A stretch of 64,000 bases of DNA, taken from contig CANMDW010000020.1 in assembly GCA_947496705.1 (NCBI GenBank), forward strand, positions 34,258 to 98,257. The letters run 5' to 3'. Below are positions 29,841 to 39,754 of the stretch, in pieces. Numbering within the stretch: position 1 is the first letter of the stretch; each line of letters begins with the position of its first letter. A program made the translations under genes and the position numbers. The notes beneath the pieces are model-generated. The model was not told where the DNA came from and made no database searches. It saw nothing but the letters and a program-made list of their open reading frames with translations. This stretch comes from an uncultured Aquimarina sp. Lineage in GTDB: Bacteria > Bacteroidota > Bacteroidia > Flavobacteriales > Flavobacteriaceae.

Positions 29841-29875
29841 AAAAAATATCCACTTTTTTAGTGGATATTTTTTAG
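29841..29875. terminator. bidirectional terminator between trxB and the convergent GIN-domain gene
   Basis: AAAAAATATCCAC-TTTTTTA-GTGGATATTTTTT. Confidence 0.85.
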
Positions 29876-30732
29876 TTTAATCTAAACTTGCTAGGGACGA
29901 AGTCTATGTTTTTCTTATACAAACTGGCCTCATTGGCAAAGACTTCAATATTAATTTTGGGTTCTCCAAGTAAGAAAATTTCGGTTTTATCCCTGGCATC
30001 GATCGTTATTTCTTCATTCGTCAAAATATAACAATCACTAGCACCTTCAGCAATTAAGGAGGTCTTTGCAACACTTAGTTTTTCGCCATAAAAATCGGTA
30101 TCATTATCTGCTCTTACCAACATAGATTTTATTGCTCCCTCAAGTCTGGCAGATCCTTTTTGATACAAATCGACTTTAAGACTATCTGCAGTAATGATCC
30201 CTTTTATTTCAGAGTTTTCATTTACCTGGTAGCTCACTTGTTTTGCATTGATATGTAAATCTGCTGTAGATTTTCCATTAGCGATGCAGTTTAGGTTACC
30301 TGTATCTGCTGTTAAAAATATTTCTGCATTGTCATGTGTTTCAATAATTAGCTCACCAGAAGTAATAGGCGATAATGATTTTGCGTGTACTTTATTAAAC
30401 AACATAATTTTCTTAAGTTCTGAAGCATAGGAAATATCAATATTAAAAGCTTTTGCTCTACGCAAATCTTTTTCTGATTTAATAAGTAAGACACTGTCCT
30501 GAACTGTTACTTGTATCACCCTTTGAAGGTTGCTATCTGCTTCAATTTTAACCAGATTATCACTGCTTTCATCCAGTGACACATCAAAACCTTCGTGTAT
30601 TTCTATCGTATGAAAGCCTTCTACATCAAATTCTTCGGTACTAACGATTTTATTACCCTTTACTTTTTCCTTTTGTCCAAAAGCGTTTCCTAATAACAGC
30701 GTTGAAAATAATAACAACAGTAATGTTCTCAT
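29872..30732 (-). CDS. secreted DUF2807/GIN-domain protein
   Basis: Signal peptide; FHTIEIHEGFDVSLDESSDNLVKIEADSNLQRVIQV; beta-rich repeats. Confidence 0.75.
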   Translation of the reverse strand: MRTLLLLLFSTLLLGNAFGQKEKVKGNKIVSTEEFDVEGFHTIEIHEGFDVSLDESSDNLVKIEADSNLQRVIQVTVQDSVLLIKSEKDLRRAKAFNIDISYASELKKIMLFNKVHAKSLSPITSGELIIETHDNAEIFLTADTGNLNCIANGKSTADLHINAKQVSYQVNENSEIKGIITADSLKVDLYQKGSARLEGAIKSMLVRADNDTDFYGEKLSVAKTSLIAEGASDCYILTNEEITIDARDKTEIFLLGEPKINIEVFANEASLYKKNIDFVPSKFRLN

Positions 30733-30847
30733 AATTGTGTGAAATTTATATCTATAAACAGATTTTTTTAGATTTAAGTATAGAACTTGTTTACAAATAT
30801 AAACAGACTATCTATTTGAAGAAGAGTTACACTTACAAATAAAAAAT

Positions 30848-30900
30848 ACTGTCTGAAAAGCATAATTAACTGGTTAGCTCTCTTCAGACAGTTTTGTTTT
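30848..30900 (-). terminator. terminator-like stem-loop
   Basis: ACTGTCTGAA ... TTCAGACAGT. Confidence 0.55.
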
Positions 30901-30943
30901 GGTTGGTCTATATATTGGTTAGGTTATTGTTTTTTAATTCAAT

Positions 30944-31699
30944 TTAAAATGTTTCAATTTGTTTGATCATTTCTTTTGCTACAATTGCTGAAGATGGCAA
31001 AAACATAGTAGTAACGATTCTTTGGTCTATAACAACATCATGTTTGTCTTTCAGGTCATTTTTTGTTAGAAAGATAGCTCCGTTTCTTTTCAATCCGTCT
31101 TCTACCATAAAAGGAAGTAAAGTGCCATTTTTGGCCCAGTTTTTGGTTATTTCAGTTGAATTTGGAAAGCCGGTAATTTTTTTTCCATTGACCAAAAAAT
31201 CATTATTTGATAGCTTTACATTTGCATACGCTCCCGGGCCATGTCCGCATCCTCCAAGTATTCCTCCGTTTTCGTATATTTTAGATATTGCAGATAATAA
31301 TTTTTCTTCTTTTGCAATATCGAATAGTGGTCCATATCCCCCACCTATAAATACGCCATTATAGTCTTTGGGAATTATCTTTTCTGGTGTGATGGATTTA
31401 TTTACCTTTTCCATAAAGCCTTCATACTTTATGGTATAACTACTAATACCCATCGGTTGCATAGAAAATGGCACTTTTCCTCCTGTAGGTGAAGCAAAAT
31501 CAACTTCATAACCATGAGATACAAAAACATGATAGGGTGGGGCTACTTCCAGCAGATTGTTCCCTGCGAAATGCTTTTCAGCATCTCCCATATCTTCTGT
31601 ATTTGATACAATAATCAGTATCTTTCCCTTTGTTTTATTATGATCGTTACACGAAGAAAAAATCACTGATAAAAGTATAAACAGAACAAAACGATTCAT
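30944..31699 (-). CDS. type 1 glutamine amidotransferase-like / DJ-1 (Hsp31-like) lipoprotein
   Basis: GYEVDFASPTGGKVPFSMQP; YNGVFIGGGYGPLFDIA; lipobox SSCND; cysteine region GGCGHGPGAYANV. Confidence 0.85.
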   Translation of the reverse strand: MNRFVLFILLSVIFSSCNDHNKTKGKILIIVSNTEDMGDAEKHFAGNNLLEVAPPYHVFVSHGYEVDFASPTGGKVPFSMQPMGISSYTIKYEGFMEKVNKSITPEKIIPKDYNGVFIGGGYGPLFDIAKEEKLLSAISKIYENGGILGGCGHGPGAYANVKLSNNDFLVNGKKITGFPNSTEITKNWAKNGTLLPFMVEDGLKRNGAIFLTKNDLKDKHDVVIDQRIVTTMFLPSSAIVAKEMIKQIETF

Positions 31700-31736
31700 C
31701 TTTATTGGATGTTTTTTTGGTTTGATTGTTATTGCT

Positions 31737-32456
31737 TTATTGTCTTCTTACATCACCACCAGAGCTATCTGCTTCTGATACTTTTTCTGGTTTTCCATAG
31801 TAACGTATATCGGCTCCACTGGTAGCTTTACCTGTAAATTCATCTTTTGCATGAATTCTTATAGACGCTCCACTGGTAGCTTTTGCCCGAGAAACAAGGC
31901 TTAACAGGTCTTCTGCGCGAATATCTGCACCGCTGGTAGCACTTGCTATGTGGTTGTTTACTTTTCCGGTAAGGTCCATCATGGCACCACTGGTCACCGA
32001 AGTAGATACTGTTTCTGCTTTTATTCTTAATTTGATATCTGCTCCACTGGTTGCACTAAGTGTAAGATCTTTTTGTACTACTGCTTCTTCAGAAGTTATG
32101 CTGGCACCACTATTGACTTTTATTTTATTTATTTTGTCATAAGATACATATACATTTTTTTCGTCGGCAAAATATATATTCTCATCAGCGGTTATGCGTA
32201 ATGTATTGTTTTCTACATACACTTCAATATGCTCATGTAGATTTTTATTGGCTTCGATCACCACTTTTTTGTTCTGATCTTTTACCAGGATAACATCCAG
32301 TCCTCTGCTTGCTTTAACTGCATCAAAGTTTTCATTAATGGTTCTTTCTTTTCTTATTACTTCTCCCTGGCCTTTAACTCCGTCAAAAACAATGTTGCAG
32401 GAGCAGCATAATGCCGATAGGAAAGCGGTTGCTAAAATTTTGGCTAGTGTAATCAT
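31737..32456 (-). CDS. head GIN domain (DUF2807) protein
   Basis: NFDAVKASRGLDVILVKDQNKKVVIEANKNLHEHIEVYVENNTLRI; repeated SGADI/SGASI rungs. Confidence 0.88.
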   Translation of the reverse strand: MITLAKILATAFLSALCCSCNIVFDGVKGQGEVIRKERTINENFDAVKASRGLDVILVKDQNKKVVIEANKNLHEHIEVYVENNTLRITADENIYFADEKNVYVSYDKINKIKVNSGASITSEEAVVQKDLTLSATSGADIKLRIKAETVSTSVTSGAMMDLTGKVNNHIASATSGADIRAEDLLSLVSRAKATSGASIRIHAKDEFTGKATSGADIRYYGKPEKVSEADSSGGDVRRQ

Positions 32457-32566
32457 AATTGTATGTTTTAATTTGTTTAACTGTTCGGTTCCTCTCTCCA
32501 GCCCTTCCTCCCGATGGCTATCGGGAAGAGAGGGAGCAAAGAGTTCTTTGATTGATGAATGTTATT

Positions 32567-34318
32567 TTAATTCTCGGTTTTGATTTCTATTCCGTTCTCG
32601 TCTATTTTTACTTTTACAGGTTCATTATTTAATTCTACACCATCTTCGTCAATTTTTAGTTTAAAATCTTCACCATCCCCATTGATGTTGATCTTTACAC
32701 CATTGTTATCTTCCCATTCGTTGTATTCCCAGTCATTTTCTTTTTCGGGACAATCTTCACATTCAAATTTTCCGTCGATTAGTTTAATGTACCGGCCTTC
32801 TTTACCATCGATGGTGATATAATCATCGTATTTCCAGGAATTGTTGAACCCCGATGTATTGTCATCTGCAAATACTGTAATGCCTTCGGGCAATGTCAAT
32901 ATCACTCTAACTTCCTGATCCCGGTATTTATTTGCATATTCTGTAATGGCATACCCATCTAATATCAAGTTGTTGCCATCTACTTCATAAGCATATTTAA
33001 GATCCCCGGCTCTTTTTGAAGCCTCGTCATAGGATCTGCCTTCTGCTTTCTTTTCGATAGTTATGCTCACCAAAGAATCTCTTTTTGAAGGCTTTAAATA
33101 CACCTCGATATCCTGAATAACAATTACTCGATTTCCCTGGGCATCTCTTTTGATTTTATAATCATTTCTATGATGCAGGTGTTTGACATACCTGTTATTT
33201 CCTTCCATTCTTATCGTTAACGTATCATTGCTGGTAATCGGAAGTGTTTTCTCTTTAGCGATTGCTACGGCATCATAGGCTTCTAGAGTTGCTTGTCTGA
33301 TACCCAAAATTCCCAATCCGATTAGCGAAAGTATCCAAACTCCCAGCAGGCCAAGCTTAGCCGGTGTTCCGATAGATTTTAAATTCTTTATCAGAATTTT
33401 CAACCCCAGAATGAACAAAAAGAAGAAGGGTATTCCTACGGCAAAAAATGTTAGTAATGAGAAGAGCCATAATGGAACTTCGGGGTGGCTGCTTACTTCC
33501 AGATATTCTATCCAGGGGGTATCCATGAATCCAAATGTTCCCAAAGTAAACAAGCCTATGAACAGACTAATTAAGGTAACTCCTGCTGTTATTATAAATA
33601 GTACACCAATAAACTTCACAAATATCTTTAGCAAGACTAATAATACATCTCCCATTGCTTCAAAAAAGGTAGAGGAACTGCTTTTTACTTTGCTGCTATA
33701 TTTTTGGTAATCTACATTTTTAACACTATCGGCTACACCATCGAACCCCTCTTTGATTTTTTTTTCGATATTGCTTATATTGACCGCTTCACCTTTCATG
33801 GCCAAAAAATCTGCGGTGGTTTTAGCTTCGGGCACAAAAATCCAAAATGCCACATAAATGAGAATAAAAGCCCCACTAGAGAAAATTGTAAACAATATCC
33901 AGGCCAGTCGAATCCAAACAGGATCAATCCCCAGATAATGCCCTAATCCCGAGCTCACTCCTCCTACATAAGAGTTGGTAGTGTCTCTGAATAGCTGTCT
34001 AGAAGTTCTTGTTTTTTGATTTGATGTTGTAGGCTCGTCCTCAAAGATTTCTTCATCCAGTCTGTAATCTTCGGGCTGCCCCATAATATCAATAACCTCT
34101 TCTACTTCTTTGTTTCCGATAACCTGTCGTTCATCTTTTATTTTTTCACTAAATAATTCTGCTATACGTGCTTCGATGTCTGCTATAATCTCATCTCTAC
34201 CTTGCGAATCGGTAAAAGAACGTTTTATAGCACTGAGATAACGTTGCAATTTTAGATAAGCGTCTTCATCAATATGAAAAAATATGCCTGCTAAATTTAT
34301 ATTAACTGTCTTATTCAT
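32567..34318 (-). CDS. PspC-domain membrane protein
   Basis: MNKTVNINLAGIFFHIDEDAYLKLQRYL; RQLFRDTTNSYVGGVSSGLGHYLGIDPVWIRLAWILFTIFS. Confidence 0.92.
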   Translation of the reverse strand: MNKTVNINLAGIFFHIDEDAYLKLQRYLSAIKRSFTDSQGRDEIIADIEARIAELFSEKIKDERQVIGNKEVEEVIDIMGQPEDYRLDEEIFEDEPTTSNQKTRTSRQLFRDTTNSYVGGVSSGLGHYLGIDPVWIRLAWILFTIFSSGAFILIYVAFWIFVPEAKTTADFLAMKGEAVNISNIEKKIKEGFDGVADSVKNVDYQKYSSKVKSSSSTFFEAMGDVLLVLLKIFVKFIGVLFIITAGVTLISLFIGLFTLGTFGFMDTPWIEYLEVSSHPEVPLWLFSLLTFFAVGIPFFFLFILGLKILIKNLKSIGTPAKLGLLGVWILSLIGLGILGIRQATLEAYDAVAIAKEKTLPITSNDTLTIRMEGNNRYVKHLHHRNDYKIKRDAQGNRVIVIQDIEVYLKPSKRDSLVSITIEKKAEGRSYDEASKRAGDLKYAYEVDGNNLILDGYAITEYANKYRDQEVRVILTLPEGITVFADDNTSGFNNSWKYDDYITIDGKEGRYIKLIDGKFECEDCPEKENDWEYNEWEDNNGVKININGDGEDFKLKIDEDGVELNNEPVKVKIDENGIEIKTEN

Positions 34319-34319
34319 T

Positions 34320-34655
34320 TTACTTCTTTTTTTGTTTGGTTACCAGATTTACAGCATTTCGTAATTCATCCCAAGTGGTATTTAATTCTTTTAGAAACAA
34401 TTTTCCAGTTTCTGTGAGTCCATAATATTTACGTGGTGGCCCTGAGGTAGATTCTTCCCAACGATAATTGAGTAATCCTGCGTTTTTGAGCCTGGTTAGT
34501 AAAGGGTATATAGTACCTTCTACCACAAGCATCTTTGCGTCTTTAAGGGTTTCCAAAATTTCGGCTACATAGGCATCATCGTCCTTAAGGATAGAAAGTA
34601 TGCAATATTCCAGAACACCTTTGCGCATCTGCGCTTTTGTGTTTTCGATCTTCAT
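34320..34655 (-). CDS. PadR-family transcriptional regulator
   Basis: MRKGVLEYCILSILKDDDAYVAEILETL...GTIYPLLTRLKNAGLLNYRWEESTSGPPRKYYGLTETGK. Confidence 0.95.
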   Translation of the reverse strand: MKIENTKAQMRKGVLEYCILSILKDDDAYVAEILETLKDAKMLVVEGTIYPLLTRLKNAGLLNYRWEESTSGPPRKYYGLTETGKLFLKELNTTWDELRNAVNLVTKQKKK

Positions 34656-34748
34656 AAAACTAATTTTTAAAAGTTAAACTGTTCATTTTTTGACCTGCCT
34701 GCCGGCAAGCAGGTTGATTGATGATTGATGATTAATAATGATTGATCG

Positions 34749-35231
34749 TTATTTTATAAATCGTATACAAAGAGGATACTTATAAGGCTCCCCGTTATTT
34801 GCTTTTAAAGCTGCGGTAATTACAAAAATTATTTCCAAAAAGAATCCAATTAATGCAATAACCCCTATAAAAGATGCACCAATGAGTGTTCTTAATCCTC
34901 CGGCATCAGAAAAATTAATAGATAAGTCATTAAAATGAAATATATCTGAAATCGTAGCATCTCCAAAAACATTAAATATGAAAAATGGAAAGGAAAACAT
35001 TCCTAACACAACAGTGTATAGTAAAATACTCAGTTGAAAGTTGATGGCTTCTTTACCATGGCCGTCAATAAATTCTGACTTTTCCTTGTTAGTGGTCCAT
35101 AATAATATAGGAATGATATAATTTCCAAAGGGAATAAAGTACTTAGAAAATACTCCCAGGTGCATGAATGTTGCGATGTTTTTATGATTTTTGATTGACA
35201 TTTTAAAAGTATATAATAGTTTCTTATGCAA
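34749..35231 (-). CDS. DUF4870-like membrane protein
   Basis: LGVFSKYFIPFGNYIIPILLWTTNKEKSEFIDGHGKEAINFQLSILLY. Confidence 0.85.
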   Translation of the reverse strand: MHKKLLYTFKMSIKNHKNIATFMHLGVFSKYFIPFGNYIIPILLWTTNKEKSEFIDGHGKEAINFQLSILLYTVVLGMFSFPFFIFNVFGDATISDIFHFNDLSINFSDAGGLRTLIGASFIGVIALIGFFLEIIFVITAALKANNGEPYKYPLCIRFIK

Positions 35232-35355
35232 ATATATATCTAAAAAAAGGTATTATGCAAAACATAGTACCATAATTTAACATAAATTTAAGTTTTATAA
35301 TACTTCTGCCCCCTATTTCTTTTGCCTATATTGTACCAATTAAAACCAAAGAAAG

Positions 35356-35811
35356 ATGAATATTACTCCCGGAAAATTAAATACCTTTTTACTATTAAAA
35401 TTGCCTTCTGCCTGGTTATGCGGTGTGCGTGTAAAAAAGATTGATAGCACTAGCTGTACCGTAAGTGTAAAATACCGCTGGATTAATCAAAATCCATTTA
35501 ATTCGATGTTCTGGGCAGTACAGGGAATGGCTGCAGAATTAACGACTGGTGCTCTGGTAACGGGTTATATTAGAGACAGCAGAAGAAGAATATCTATGTT
35601 GGTTGCAAACAACAATGCAACTTTTACCAAAAAAGCGACAGGAAGAATCACGTTTGTGTGTAATGATGGTCATTTGGTTGAAGATGCGATTCGAAAAACG
35701 ATTGAAACAGGAGAAGGACAAACTGTATGGATGAAATCAACAGGGACAAATAAAGAAGGGGTAGAAGTGTCTACCTTTAATTTTGAGTGGACGGTTAAAG
35801 TGAAGAGTTAA
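35356..35811 (+). CDS. DUF4442 hotdog-fold protein
   Basis: RVKKIDSTSCTVSVKYRWINQNPFNSMFWAVQGMAAELTTGALV. Confidence 0.8.
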   Translation: MNITPGKLNTFLLLKLPSAWLCGVRVKKIDSTSCTVSVKYRWINQNPFNSMFWAVQGMAAELTTGALVTGYIRDSRRRISMLVANNNATFTKKATGRITFVCNDGHLVEDAIRKTIETGEGQTVWMKSTGTNKEGVEVSTFNFEWTVKVKS

Positions 35812-35820
35812 AAATGAAAA

Positions 35821-36507
35821 GTGAATAGTAACCAGCAATTTGGAAGAGGTATTCACATGCATCCAATTAGTGTTATGATAAAATCACTTATACTTGATTT
35901 AGATGATACAATTTTTACACCCAGGTCTATCGATTCAAAAGTCGTTAAACCTTTTTTTGATGCTCTCAGAAGAACCAATAATGTATTAACTGAAGAAAAT
36001 CTAGAATTGGCTATAGAAGAAATTCATAGAAAGCCTTTTAATTTGGTTGCAGATCATTTTGGGTTTAGTAAGCCGATGATTACTGAAAGCTTGAATGTGT
36101 TTAACAAAATAGAACTTAACATGGTCATAACTCCTTATGATGATTATACATATCTTAAAGATCTTTCATTAGAAAAATTCCTGGTGACCACTGGTATTAG
36201 AAAATTTCAATTGGCAAAAATAGAATCGCTTCATATCACTAATGATTTTAAAGAGATTTTTATTGATGATCCTATGGAAAGACTAGGAGGAAAGAAAAGC
36301 ATCTTTATGTCAATACTCAAAAAATATGAGTATGCTCCCAAAGAATTATTAGTTATTGGAGATAGTATAGAATCAGAAATAAAAGCAGGGAAAGAACTAG
36401 GAATGCATACATTGATGATCTGTAGAGATCGTATAGCAATAAACTCTGACCCTGAAATTATCACAAGTTTTTCTGAAATTGAAGATAGAATTATAGATCT
36501 GAATTAG
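35821..36507 (+). CDS. HAD-superfamily hydrolase
   Basis: IKSLILDLDDTIFTP; FLVTTGIRKFQLAK; ELLVIGDSIESEIKAGKELGMHTLMI. Confidence 0.88.
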   Translation: MNSNQQFGRGIHMHPISVMIKSLILDLDDTIFTPRSIDSKVVKPFFDALRRTNNVLTEENLELAIEEIHRKPFNLVADHFGFSKPMITESLNVFNKIELNMVITPYDDYTYLKDLSLEKFLVTTGIRKFQLAKIESLHITNDFKEIFIDDPMERLGGKKSIFMSILKKYEYAPKELLVIGDSIESEIKAGKELGMHTLMICRDRIAINSDPEIITSFSEIEDRIIDLN

Positions 36508-36634
36508 TACGATATCTTTTTGTTACATCAATTCTCTAAAAAAAATTATGTAACATATTTCAAAAATTGTTTACTGATAAAGAAACTATGTATTAAATCA
36601 ATATAGAGAACTCAAGATGAGTTCACAGTAAAAG

Positions 36635-36654
36635 ATTTCCGCGTAAGCGGAAAT
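36635..36654. promoter_or_regulatory. short perfect hairpin in 5' region of AIM24-like gene
   Basis: ATTTCCGC-GTAA-GCGGAAAT. Confidence 0.5.
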
Positions 36655-36672
36655 GATATAAAAAAACGTATT

Positions 36673-37473
36673 ATGACAGCACACGAAATAGATTACGAAA
36701 TAATCGGTGAAGAAATGCAATATGTTGAAATAGAGCTTGATCCGCAAGAAGGGGTAATCGCAGAAGCGGGTAGCTTTATGATGATGGATGATGGTATTAA
36801 AATGGATACGATATTTGGTGATGGTTCTGGAAAAGATAAAGGGGTCATGGGCAAGATTTTTGGAGCAGGAAAGAGACTACTTACAGGAGAAAGTTTGTTT
36901 ATGACTGCTTTCTATAATCAGGTAGGTGGTAAAAAGAAAGTAAGTTTTGCTTCTCCATATCCCGGCAAGATCATCCCGATAGATTTAACAAATTATGGAG
37001 GTAAATTTATTTGTCAGAAAGATGCGTTTCTATGTGCAGCAAAGGGAGTTTCTGTTGGGATAGAGTTTTCACGAAAGCTAGGTAGAGGATTATTTGGAGG
37101 CGAAGGATTTATCATGCAAAAGTTGGAAGGTGATGGTATGGCGTTTGTTCATGCAGGTGGAACAACCTGCAGAAAAGAGTTACAGCCAGGTGAGAAGTTA
37201 AAGATCGATACCGGTTGTATTATTGGTTTTTCTAAAGGAGTGAACTATGACATAGAATTTGTTGGAGGTATCAAAAATACCATTTTTGGAGGCGAAGGAC
37301 TCTTTTTTGCTACCTTGACTGGCCCGGGTGTTGTGTATGCACAGTCATTACCTTTTAGCAGACTTGCAAATCGTGTATTGGCACTTGCACCAAGAGGAGG
37401 AGGAAAAAGTAAAGGTGAAGGTAGTATTCTCGGTGGTTTAGGAGATCTTTTAGATGGTGATAACAATTTTTAA
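36673..37473 (+). CDS. TIGR00266/AIM24-family protein
   Basis: YVEIELDPQEGVIAEAGSFMMMDDGIKMDT; GGEGFIMQKLEGDGMAFVHAGGT; GGIKNTIFGGEGLFFATLTGPG. Confidence 0.92.
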   Translation: MTAHEIDYEIIGEEMQYVEIELDPQEGVIAEAGSFMMMDDGIKMDTIFGDGSGKDKGVMGKIFGAGKRLLTGESLFMTAFYNQVGGKKKVSFASPYPGKIIPIDLTNYGGKFICQKDAFLCAAKGVSVGIEFSRKLGRGLFGGEGFIMQKLEGDGMAFVHAGGTTCRKELQPGEKLKIDTGCIIGFSKGVNYDIEFVGGIKNTIFGGEGLFFATLTGPGVVYAQSLPFSRLANRVLALAPRGGGKSKGEGSILGGLGDLLDGDNNF

Positions 37474-37607
37474 CGATGTTAAATAAGAACTAAATACCTG
37501 TTTTTTTCGTTTAATTTGCATATATTAGTCTTATATTAATTTTAAAATCATAAGCCTATTCCTACAATTACTAGTTTAAACCTAACATTTTAAACCCCTA
37601 TTAATTT

Positions 37608-37805
37608 ATGGCTAGAGCAATGTTTGATTACACCAAAACTGTGCTTAAGAAAGTAAGTTTTGATGTTAATCTATTCACTAAGGAAGTTCTAAAAGCACTA
37701 AACAGACTACTTCCACATGAGATTGAAGAACTAAAAATCTGGATTCAATCTTTGACGGTAAAACAACCAGAATTACAATCTTGTTTAATCTATTTAAAAT
37801 CATAA
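37608..37805 (+). CDS. small conserved-looking hypothetical protein (65 aa)
   Basis: MARAMFDYTKTVLKKVSFDVNLFTKEVLKALNRLLPHEIEELKIWIQSL; followed by a strong terminator. Confidence 0.75.
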   Translation: MARAMFDYTKTVLKKVSFDVNLFTKEVLKALNRLLPHEIEELKIWIQSLTVKQPELQSCLIYLKS

Positions 37806-37840
37806 TGCAAAAAGCGACTTTCTAGTCGCTTTTTATTTTT
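37806..37840. terminator. bidirectional terminator
   Basis: AAAAAGCGACT-TTCT-AGTCGCTTTTTATTTTT between convergent genes. Confidence 0.9.
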
Positions 37841-38772
37841 GTGAGGGGGCTTATGATTTGTACATTTTGAAAAGCTATAGCGCCTTTTATAACTCCTGCT
37901 ATTGTAGAATGCAAGGCTTCTATGATTTGCATTTTTAATTCACTTTTATTAAAAATTAAACTTACTTCTCGTGCAGGAGAAGGTTCATTAAAGTAATGCA
38001 GGTTATTTTTTTCACTTTCTTTAATATCCAGCGTATGCAAATAGGGTAGCAGGGTCATACCCAAACCCTCGTTTGCAAGTTTTATAAGTGTTTCAAAACT
38101 ACCGCTTTCTAGCTGAAAATGATCTTCTTCATAGCTTTTTTGGGTTTTGCATAAATTAATAATCCCGTCTCTGAAACAATGCCCATCTTCCAGGAGCAGC
38201 ATATCATCAATATCCAGATCGGTCATCTCAATTTTTTTCTTTTGGTTTAATCTGTGATTGGATGGGATATACCCTACAAAAGGTTCATAATACAGAACCC
38301 GTTCTTTGATGTTTTCATTTTCTAAAGGTGTTGCGGCAATGGCAGCATCCAGATGTCCATCAAGCAAACGCTCTATGATTGCTTCGGTGTTAAGTTCTTC
38401 GATTTTTAACTTGACCTTTGGGTATTTTTTTATAAAATTATTCAAAAACATGGGTAAAAGTGTAGGCATTATCGTTGGGATCACTCCAAGCTTAAATTCA
38501 CCGCCAATAAATCCTTTTTGCTGATCTACAATATCTTGTATACGTTCACTTTCATTTACAATGTTTCTTGCTTGTTGAACCAACTTAGCTCCAACTTCGG
38601 TAAGTGCAATGGGTTTTTTGCTACGATCAAAGATTAGAATATCTAGCTCTTCTTCAAGCTTTTGGATTTGCATACTAAGTGTAGGTTGGGTTACAAAAGT
38701 TTTTTCTGCCGCTTTTGTAAAGTTTTGATGCTCGGCTACCGCAAGAACATACTTCAGTTGTGTAATGGTCAT
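37822..38772 (-). CDS. LysR-family regulator (OxyR-like)
   Basis: MTITQLKYVLAVAEHQNFTKAAEKTFVTQPTLSMQIQKLEEELDILIFDRSKKPI; GHCFRDGIINLC cysteine region. Confidence 0.92.
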   Translation of the reverse strand: MTITQLKYVLAVAEHQNFTKAAEKTFVTQPTLSMQIQKLEEELDILIFDRSKKPIALTEVGAKLVQQARNIVNESERIQDIVDQQKGFIGGEFKLGVIPTIMPTLLPMFLNNFIKKYPKVKLKIEELNTEAIIERLLDGHLDAAIAATPLENENIKERVLYYEPFVGYIPSNHRLNQKKKIEMTDLDIDDMLLLEDGHCFRDGIINLCKTQKSYEEDHFQLESGSFETLIKLANEGLGMTLLPYLHTLDIKESEKNNLHYFNEPSPAREVSLIFNKSELKMQIIEALHSTIAGVIKGAIAFQNVQIISPLTKIKSD

Positions 38773-38867
38773 AGATTGTATTTTGGATCACAAAAATAGA
38801 AAAGCTATCAATAATATTTATTAATTTTTTACTAAAAATTTATTTTATCTATTAAAAATTATGTAAA

Positions 38868-38902
38868 AAAAATTGCACTTATGAGGTGCAATTCTTTTTT
38901 TG
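38868..38902 (-). terminator. terminator-like hairpin
   Basis: AAAAATTGCAC-TTATGAG-GTGCAATTCTTTTTTT. Confidence 0.75.
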
Positions 38903-38924
38903 ATCGATGAATGATTTTACATAT

Positions 38925-39347
38925 TTACATTCTAATTTCCAGATTCAGGTCTTCAGATCCTACCTCAAACTTTGCTTCTCCCCATTGTGGCGGGCCATAA
39001 CTCATACCATTATTAGATACTCCATAATTTTCTTTTGGCATACCATTTTCTTCAAAATCCATTCTGTTGTTGCCATTTGTATCATGGAAACAGGAGATGG
39101 CAAATATACCCTCAGGAACATTGGTAAATGTAATTTTTGCGACACCATCTGTGATCGTACTCTTTTCGGCTTTGATAGGACCAGCTTTCATAAAGGTATT
39201 TTCATCATAAAGCCCAAAAAGCACTTCTCCCTGGGAAGAGGTTACATTGGGAACAGTTACTGTAATGGTTATCCCTTTGGGTTCATTCTGTGCCTGGGTA
39301 ATAAAATTTGAGATTAAGAGGGCGACCAATAATGCTAGTGTTTTCAT
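38925..39347 (-). CDS. DUF2141-domain secreted protein
   Basis: ITITVTVPNVTSSQGEVLFGLYDENTFMK...FTNVPEGIFAISCFHDTNGNNRMDFEENGMPKENYGVSNN. Confidence 0.9.
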   Translation of the reverse strand: MKTLALLVALLISNFITQAQNEPKGITITVTVPNVTSSQGEVLFGLYDENTFMKAGPIKAEKSTITDGVAKITFTNVPEGIFAISCFHDTNGNNRMDFEENGMPKENYGVSNNGMSYGPPQWGEAKFEVGSEDLNLEIRM

Positions 39348-39754
39348 AATTATAAAAGATTTATAGTATTAGTTTCATTTTGATGATTCAAATGTCTATA
39401 AATTTGTATGTTTTTAATAAAGCTTATGACCCAATTGTAGATATTTGGGGATGGAATGTGTTTTAGTCGGATGTCGGATGTCCAAGATCAAGATGTTCTT
39501 TTCTTTGTTCTCAAGTTTGCTTATCGGTTTTTCAATATTCTGTTCCAATGTTTCTTCTGTTTTTATATAGAACTCATCTTAACTTTTTTTATTAGTCCGA
39601 AAAAGTCTACCTGACGTTAGACGGGTTTTGTCTTTTTATCGCTCCGTAGCGCTGCTATGAAGTGCAAAAAAGTCTTCAAAATAAATAAAAACTTGTCGTA
39701 CATCCACGAAAAGTATGTTGGGATAATTCTTTAGTCGTAATTCCAAATTTATAA

